This document shows positions 22,652-26,747 of a stretch of 26,747 nt of DNA, piece after piece. The stretch lies in contig JAPLSK010000343.1 of the NCBI GenBank assembly GCA_026398675.1, positions 1-26,747 on the forward strand, read 5' to 3'. The notes beneath the pieces are model-generated. The model ran no database searches. It saw only the letters and a list, made by a program, of their open reading frames with translations, and was not told the origin of the DNA. The position numbers and the translations under genes were made by a program. Within the stretch, counting starts at the first letter, position 1. Each line of letters opens with the position of its first letter. The stretch is from a bacterium. GTDB taxonomy: Bacteria > RBG-13-66-14.

Positions 22652-23849
22652 GGTGCTTTGCGTTTCGATGCTGATGCCCTACCCCCCGGTGGGCGGGGGG
22701 GAGAGCAAGTTTTTCCATCTCCTGCGCGAGGTTTCCCGGTTCCACGAGGTGGACCTCCTCCTCTTCCCACCCGCCCCGCCCTCGCAAGAGGACATTGACG
22801 GTTTGCGCCCCCATGCCCACAGTATCAGAATCGAACCGTTCCGACACCGACCGGACTGCCGGGACATACTGCGCTCCCTCGTAAGTCCATTTCCCCTGCC
22901 CCTCTCTTTCTTCCGTAATTCGCCCATCCGGGGTGCGGTAAAGCGGGCTCTCGGCGATGAAAAATACGATCTCTTGCACGTGGAGGGGTGTTTTCTCGGC
23001 TACTCCGTCGTGGGCCTGAGGACGCCGCCGCGGCTGATCGTCCCGCACGACGCCTATTACAGAAATTATATGGAAAACCTTAAAATGGCTCCCTGGCGCA
23101 AAAAGCCGCCCCTCGCCATTGACTTTATCAAGTTCCGACGCATCGAGCCGCGTCTGTACGGTTATTACGACGCCGTGGGGATGTGCACCACCGTGGAAGC
23201 CCACGCCGTGATGAAGCTGAACCCCAGCCTGCACGTGGGTGTCGTTTCCAACGGCGTTGATATTCCGGCAGCGGCTCGCCAACCACGGGCCGAGGAATTC
23301 CCCAGCCTCGTCTTCAGCGGTTCCTTCGACTACCCCCCCAACGAGGTGGCGGCGCTGAGACTCCTCACGCGGATAGCCCCCCCGCTCCGCATGAAGTGGC
23401 CCGGGCTTCGAATTTTCATCGTGGGAAACCGCCCCACCCGTCGCATGGAGTGGGCCGCCGCCGGTAATCCCGGGAATGTCGTCACCGGCCGGGTGGAATC
23501 GGTGTCGGAGTGGATTGCCCGGGGATCGGTGTACTGCAGCCCTCTATCCTACGGCGTGGGCTTCAAGAACAAGGTGCCGGAGGCCTGGGCCGCCGGTAAA
23601 CCCCTCGTGGCCACCCCTAAGACCATGGAGGGGATCGAGTTCATCCCCGGTCGGGACGCCCTGGTGGCCGAAACCGATGCCGATTTGGTCCGCGCCTGTG
23701 CTATGCTTTTGGAAGATGCGAATTTGCGCGGAAAAATCGGGGAATCGGGCAGGAAACGGGTTGACGAACGGTACAACTGGCCGTTCCTGGCCAAATATCT
23801 CCTCGAGCTGTACGACTACGTAGCCGCCCGACCGGATAACACGCGATGA
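22638..23849 (+). CDS. GT4-like glycosyltransferase
   Basis: This 403-residue GT-B protein resembles family 4 transferases. The N-domain starts RVLCVSMLMPYPPVGGGESK with the glycine-rich acceptor-side loop. The C-domain has LVFSGSFDYPPNEVAALRLL, IFIVGNRP, VVTGRVESVSEWI, SPLSYGVGFKNKVPEAWAAG (the donor-site E of the EAxAxG type) and VATPKTMEGIEF. It probably adds one sugar to the lipid-linked repeat unit. The GTG at 22638, preceded by GGAAGG, overlaps the upstream gene by 14 nt, and the stop overlaps wzy as ATGA, so translation is coupled on both sides. Donor and linkage cannot be inferred. Confidence 0.85.
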   Translation: MPGYRVLCVSMLMPYPPVGGGESKFFHLLREVSRFHEVDLLLFPPAPPSQEDIDGLRPHAHSIRIEPFRHRPDCRDILRSLVSPFPLPLSFFRNSPIRGAVKRALGDEKYDLLHVEGCFLGYSVVGLRTPPRLIVPHDAYYRNYMENLKMAPWRKKPPLAIDFIKFRRIEPRLYGYYDAVGMCTTVEAHAVMKLNPSLHVGVVSNGVDIPAAARQPRAEEFPSLVFSGSFDYPPNEVAALRLLTRIAPPLRMKWPGLRIFIVGNRPTRRMEWAAAGNPGNVVTGRVESVSEWIARGSVYCSPLSYGVGFKNKVPEAWAAGKPLVATPKTMEGIEFIPGRDALVAETDADLVRACAMLLEDANLRGKIGESGRKRVDERYNWPFLAKYLLELYDYVAARPDNTR

Positions 23850-25282
23850 ACCTTTCACAACCAGGCATATTCCAAAGGGCCAACGGGCGACTGCTGGAAT
23901 ACGCCCGTCAACACCGCAATCTCACCGCGTGCGCGTTTCTGGCGATGGCATATCTGGTGGCATGTGCGATCCTGCACCTGCCTTACTACTTCGTCGGCCT
24001 GCTCGTGGTGGGCATCATCGTCCTGGGCATCTCCCTGAAGTACCCCTTCGTCGCGTATCTCGGTTACATTTTCGTCGTCAACTTCCTACCTTACGGCTTT
24101 CTCGGGTCGGATACATTCACCCTGGCCAAAATCGGGGGGGTGTTCCTCCTCGCCGTGACCATCGCCGTAACGGCGATCAGGACACCGGAGTATGGGCAGC
24201 GGATCAAACGGGCCTTCGATAAACGGGGCATCGCGGTCCTCATCCTGATCGCGGCCGGCTCAATCTCGACCATCGTCAGCCACAACCCCCGGTCGGAATT
24301 CTTCGAGCAGCACTTTCAATTCCTGGCCCTCTTCGCCTTGACGCGCATCTACGTGGACACGGAGAAGCGGTTATGGTGGTTGCTCGTGGTGATTCTTTTG
24401 GCCAGAGGTTTGGACAGCGCGCTGGGGTTGTACCAGTATCTCACCGTACCAGACTGCGGAAGAATCGCCGGGAATTTTATAGATCCGAACGAGTACGCCT
24501 GTTACACGCTGGTCGCGCTTCCAATCGCGGTTTACCTCAGCAACTATCAAAAGAGCGTGGTTCGCCGGGTCTTTTTTATCGCGCTGGCCTTCCTCACGTT
24601 CGCCGCAGTTGTCATCTCCTTCTCCCGCGCCGGTTTCGTCACGCTGGCGCTCATCCTCGTGTTAATTTTAATAATACCGGTGATAAAACTGAGATACCGC
24701 TTGATTCTTTTAATCCTCACCGTCTTGATAATCATCGCGGTCATCCCTTTCGAGTACTGGTCGCGGGTTGAAACCCTAAACTCCCTTTTCGAGAACGAGA
24801 ATATGGAACGATCGGTGATGGTCAGAAAACAACTGATGGACACCTCCATCCACTTGTTTTTGGAAAATCCGATCTTCGGTGTGGGATACATGCAGTACCG
24901 AACGGCCCCCGAAAAGCTGCTTGGCGGTTACATCATAAAGCGAAGGCGCCTAACGGAGCACTCGGCGATCTTCCAGATCCTCGTCGAGTTCGGTCTGATA
25001 GGATTCATCCCCTTTGTGATTCTAATCATCCTCACCTTACGGTCAGGATTTCGCGCGATGAAGCTCGCCAAGTCGGCCGGTGACCAGGGGATTCGACTCC
25101 TGTCCACGGCGACGGTGGTGTCCCTTGTCTCCTTATTGATATTCAGTTTCATGTTGGGGACTTATACCAAATATCTTTATCTTTACATCACACTACCCAT
25201 GGTGGCTTACGACATCGCAGTCAAAAAGCTGTCCCGCCCGGCAAAAGAGCGGGAGGTGGCAAACGAAGAGCACCTCGATTGA
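23846..25282 (+). CDS. Wzy/WaaL-type O-antigen polymerase or ligase
   Basis: This integral membrane protein of the Wzy_C superfamily (PF04932) polymerises repeat units or ligates the finished glycan. The 478-residue protein has about 11-12 hydrophobic segments and the typical periplasmic loop landmarks: VISFSRAGFVTLAL, then NPIFGVGYMQY (roughly 339-349) and EHSAIFQILVEFGLIGFIPF (about 372-391) with the conserved His after Glu. A cluster of Ile/Leu-rich codons around 24650-24760 makes this gene less G+C-rich than its neighbours, usual for such proteins. ATGA overlap with the upstream GT4 gene. Polymerase is more likely since Wzx and Wzc are present, but ligases share the fold. Confidence 0.85.
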   Translation: MNLSQPGIFQRANGRLLEYARQHRNLTACAFLAMAYLVACAILHLPYYFVGLLVVGIIVLGISLKYPFVAYLGYIFVVNFLPYGFLGSDTFTLAKIGGVFLLAVTIAVTAIRTPEYGQRIKRAFDKRGIAVLILIAAGSISTIVSHNPRSEFFEQHFQFLALFALTRIYVDTEKRLWWLLVVILLARGLDSALGLYQYLTVPDCGRIAGNFIDPNEYACYTLVALPIAVYLSNYQKSVVRRVFFIALAFLTFAAVVISFSRAGFVTLALILVLILIIPVIKLRYRLILLILTVLIIIAVIPFEYWSRVETLNSLFENENMERSVMVRKQLMDTSIHLFLENPIFGVGYMQYRTAPEKLLGGYIIKRRRLTEHSAIFQILVEFGLIGFIPFVILIILTLRSGFRAMKLAKSAGDQGIRLLSTATVVSLVSLLIFSFMLGTYTKYLYLYITLPMVAYDIAVKKLSRPAKEREVANEEHLD

Positions 25283-25331
25283 AGCCTGGTGTGAGCGCCC
25301 TTCGGTTCTTCACGCCATCGGGCCGTGGTGC

Positions 25332-26393
25332 ATGGCCGGAGCCGAGAAGCAGCTCGCAAACATCGCCGGCCGGATGGCGAAGATGGGATGGCGGGTGGAA
25401 ATAGTGGTCCTGGGTGAGGAGTGGAATGAAACCGTCACCCGAATCGCGAACCCTTGCCCCGTCGTAACCCTGCCGAACCGCCCCCGGGGGCCGGCCCGTC
25501 TCCGGGCCCTGGCGGAGAAGCTGGAACGGGAAGACTGGCCGCTGGTGGCGGGTCAGCTATTCTCGGGGAACCTCTACGCCGTGGCCGCGGCCCGCAGGAC
25601 CGGCAGAAAAGCGATTGTCTTCGAGGGGGGGTTGGAACCCTGGAAGCGCTGGTATCACCTGACGGCCTGCCGGTGGTACTGGCGGAGGGCGGAGTTGATC
25701 GAGGTCAACTCCCGGGCGGTGGGAGGGATGGTTCTCGCTCGGGGCGGCTCGGAATCCAAGCTCCGGGTCATCCACAACGGCATCGAAGCCGGGCCGCACG
25801 TGACGGACGACGAGCGTACGGAAGCCAGGCGGAAGCTCGGGCTGACCTCGGGGCCGGTGTTGGTGATGGTGGCCAACCTCCGCCATCCCAAGGATCCCCA
25901 GACCCTGGTGAAAGCGACCGCCCGCCTGAAGAACACCCACCCCGGAATCCGGACCCTTTTCGCCGGCGAAGGCCTCCTCCGCCCCGAGGTCGAGGACCTC
26001 ATCCGGAAGCTGGGGCTCGGGGAGGAGGCGCAGCTTTTAGGCCGGACCGAAGACGTGAGGGGTGTGCTGGCCGCGGCGGACGTCTTCTGTCATTCGAGCC
26101 TCTCCGAAGGGCTGCCCAATGCGGTGATCGAGGCCCAGGCCGCCGGAGTTCCCTGCGTCGTTTCGAGAGCCGGTGGGAGCACGGAACTGGTCACGGACGG
26201 CGACCGGGGTCTGGTCTTCGAAATAGGCGACGTGGACGGCTGCGCCGCGGCCATATCCCGCCTGCTGGAAAATCCCCGGGAAGCCGAGAGGATGGCCGAA
26301 AACTCCCGCGCCTGGGTCATCCGTGAGCTCTCCTTCGAGCGGAACCTGGATCAGCACCGTCGTCTGTACGAGGAAGCCCTGGGCATCGTGTAA
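25332..26393 (+). CDS. GT4 glycosyltransferase, N-terminus possibly frameshifted
   Basis: The 353-residue reading from ATG 25332 begins MAGAEKQLANIAGRM, which is normally the acceptor loop about 15 residues into a GT4 protein. The same frame continues upstream as VLHAIGPWC, the missing first beta-strand, but has no start codon there. A GTG at 25291, just after the wzy stop, opens in another frame (VSALR); one extra base near 25304 would join the two into a standard start. The rest is intact: VIHNGIEAG, VLVMVANLRHPKDPQTL, LFAGEGLLRPEVEDL, LLGRTEDVRGVLAAADVF, and the donor motif SEGLPNAVIEAQAAGVP. It likely acts as a glycosyltransferase if the N-terminus is complete. Its final residue precedes the next gene by 1 nt. 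Confidence 0.8.
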   Translation: MAGAEKQLANIAGRMAKMGWRVEIVVLGEEWNETVTRIANPCPVVTLPNRPRGPARLRALAEKLEREDWPLVAGQLFSGNLYAVAAARRTGRKAIVFEGGLEPWKRWYHLTACRWYWRRAELIEVNSRAVGGMVLARGGSESKLRVIHNGIEAGPHVTDDERTEARRKLGLTSGPVLVMVANLRHPKDPQTLVKATARLKNTHPGIRTLFAGEGLLRPEVEDLIRKLGLGEEAQLLGRTEDVRGVLAAADVFCHSSLSEGLPNAVIEAQAAGVPCVVSRAGGSTELVTDGDRGLVFEIGDVDGCAAAISRLLENPREAERMAENSRAWVIRELSFERNLDQHRRLYEEALGIV

Positions 26394-26394
26394 A

Positions 26395-26747
26395 ATGCGT
26401 CTTTTGCTCATCACCCCCCACCTCATCGCCGGCGGCGCCGAACGGGACACCATCGCGCTGGCGGGCGGCCTGGTCCGGCGCGGACACCAGGTGACCCTGG
26501 TCTCGCACGGCGGCGTTCTCTCCCCCGAGGCGCATGACAGCGGCGTGGAGGTCGTGGAGCTGCGGACGCACAGCCGCACGCCACCGGGCCTTGCGCGGTT
26601 GTCCCGGGAACTGGCGGCGTTGGTCGCCGAGAGGGGCTGCGACCTGGTCCATACCCAGGCAATCCTGCCGGCGGTCGCTGCGCACAGAGGCCTAGGGCGA
26701 GGGGTGCCCGTCCTGGTGACAATCCACAACCTCCACCGGCGCTGGTC
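26395..26747 (+). CDS. GT4-like glycosyltransferase, 5' part (runs off window)
   Basis: The 117 visible codons begin MRLLLITPHLIAGGAERDTI, the GGAE loop of GT4 transferases. They continue GLVRRGHQVTLVSHGG, CDLVHTQAILPAVAAH and VPVLVTIHNLHRRW, a complete start of the N-terminal Rossmann domain. The window ends before the donor-binding half, so catalytic residues cannot be checked. It follows the previous stop by 1 nt, with only weak ribosome-binding potential, so coupling to the upstream GT4 is probable. Confidence 0.85.
   Translation, partial: MRLLLITPHLIAGGAERDTIALAGGLVRRGHQVTLVSHGGVLSPEAHDSGVEVVELRTHSRTPPGLARLSRELAALVAERGCDLVHTQAILPAVAAHRGLGRGVPVLVTIHNLHRRW

Noticed and set aside
1..26747. 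tRNA or rRNA genes
   Set aside because: No cloverleaf pattern or conserved rRNA stretch was seen in any of the spacers read.

Overview
This is a high-G+C (roughly 60-65% by eye), densely packed bacterial window. An outer-membrane polysaccharide exporter (Wza), a Wzc-type tyrosine kinase and a Wzx/Wzy-type assembly line indicate a diderm (Gram-negative) envelope. Housekeeping genes (rpmB, dnaX, ebfC) are clearly bacterial. Intergenic spaces are full of short palindromic repeats of a kind I associate with environmental metagenome-derived genomes. An uncultivated lineage is likely (Coatesbacteria-like is only an impression); I cannot place the taxon from sequence alone.

Layout. (1) 1-560: repeats, a likely decayed tail of an outer-membrane protein gene, a hairpin, and a 108-bp palindromic element. 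(2) 588-3478: rpmB on the minus strand, then dnaX, ebfC and a bifunctional-nuclease-family gene on the plus strand, closed by two near-identical tandem terminators. (3) 3600-3909: a repeat-filled spacer. (4) 3910-5891, minus strand: etfB-etfA, the EtfA carrying an N-terminal 2x[4Fe-4S] ferredoxin domain, with its own promoter. (5) 6280-26747, plus strand: one long surface-polysaccharide locus that runs off the right edge.

The polysaccharide locus begins at a near-consensus sigma70 promoter and wza-wzc. A compact peptide-modification module follows: a broken PF14907-type nucleotidyltransferase gene, a PqqD-like recognition protein, a radical SAM/SPASM maturase, a 56-residue four-cysteine peptide with a YxxPxL leader motif, and an S26-peptidase-like protein whose nucleophile position is Cys. 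This is the best candidate for an undescribed system: a RiPP pathway embedded in an exopolysaccharide operon.

Next come a UDP-sugar 6-dehydrogenase and a nonulosonic (sialic or legionaminic-like) acid block: CMP-NulO synthetase, NulO synthase, a methyltransferase, a hydrolysing UDP-HexNAc 2-epimerase and an unusual CBS-DegT aminotransferase fusion. A flippase, a large GT-B transferase, a GT4, a Wzy/WaaL-type polymerase or ligase and two more GT4 genes (the last truncated by the window edge) complete the set. Together they predict a Wzx/Wzy-dependent surface glycan containing a uronic acid and a nonulosonic acid.

Several genes show lesions or oddities: a frameshift and probable deletion in the nucleotidyltransferase, no canonical start for the expected N-terminus of the S26-like protein, a likely 1-nt deletion at the start of the GT4 gene at 25332, and a 50-bp palindromic element inserted in frame in the CBS-DegT gene.
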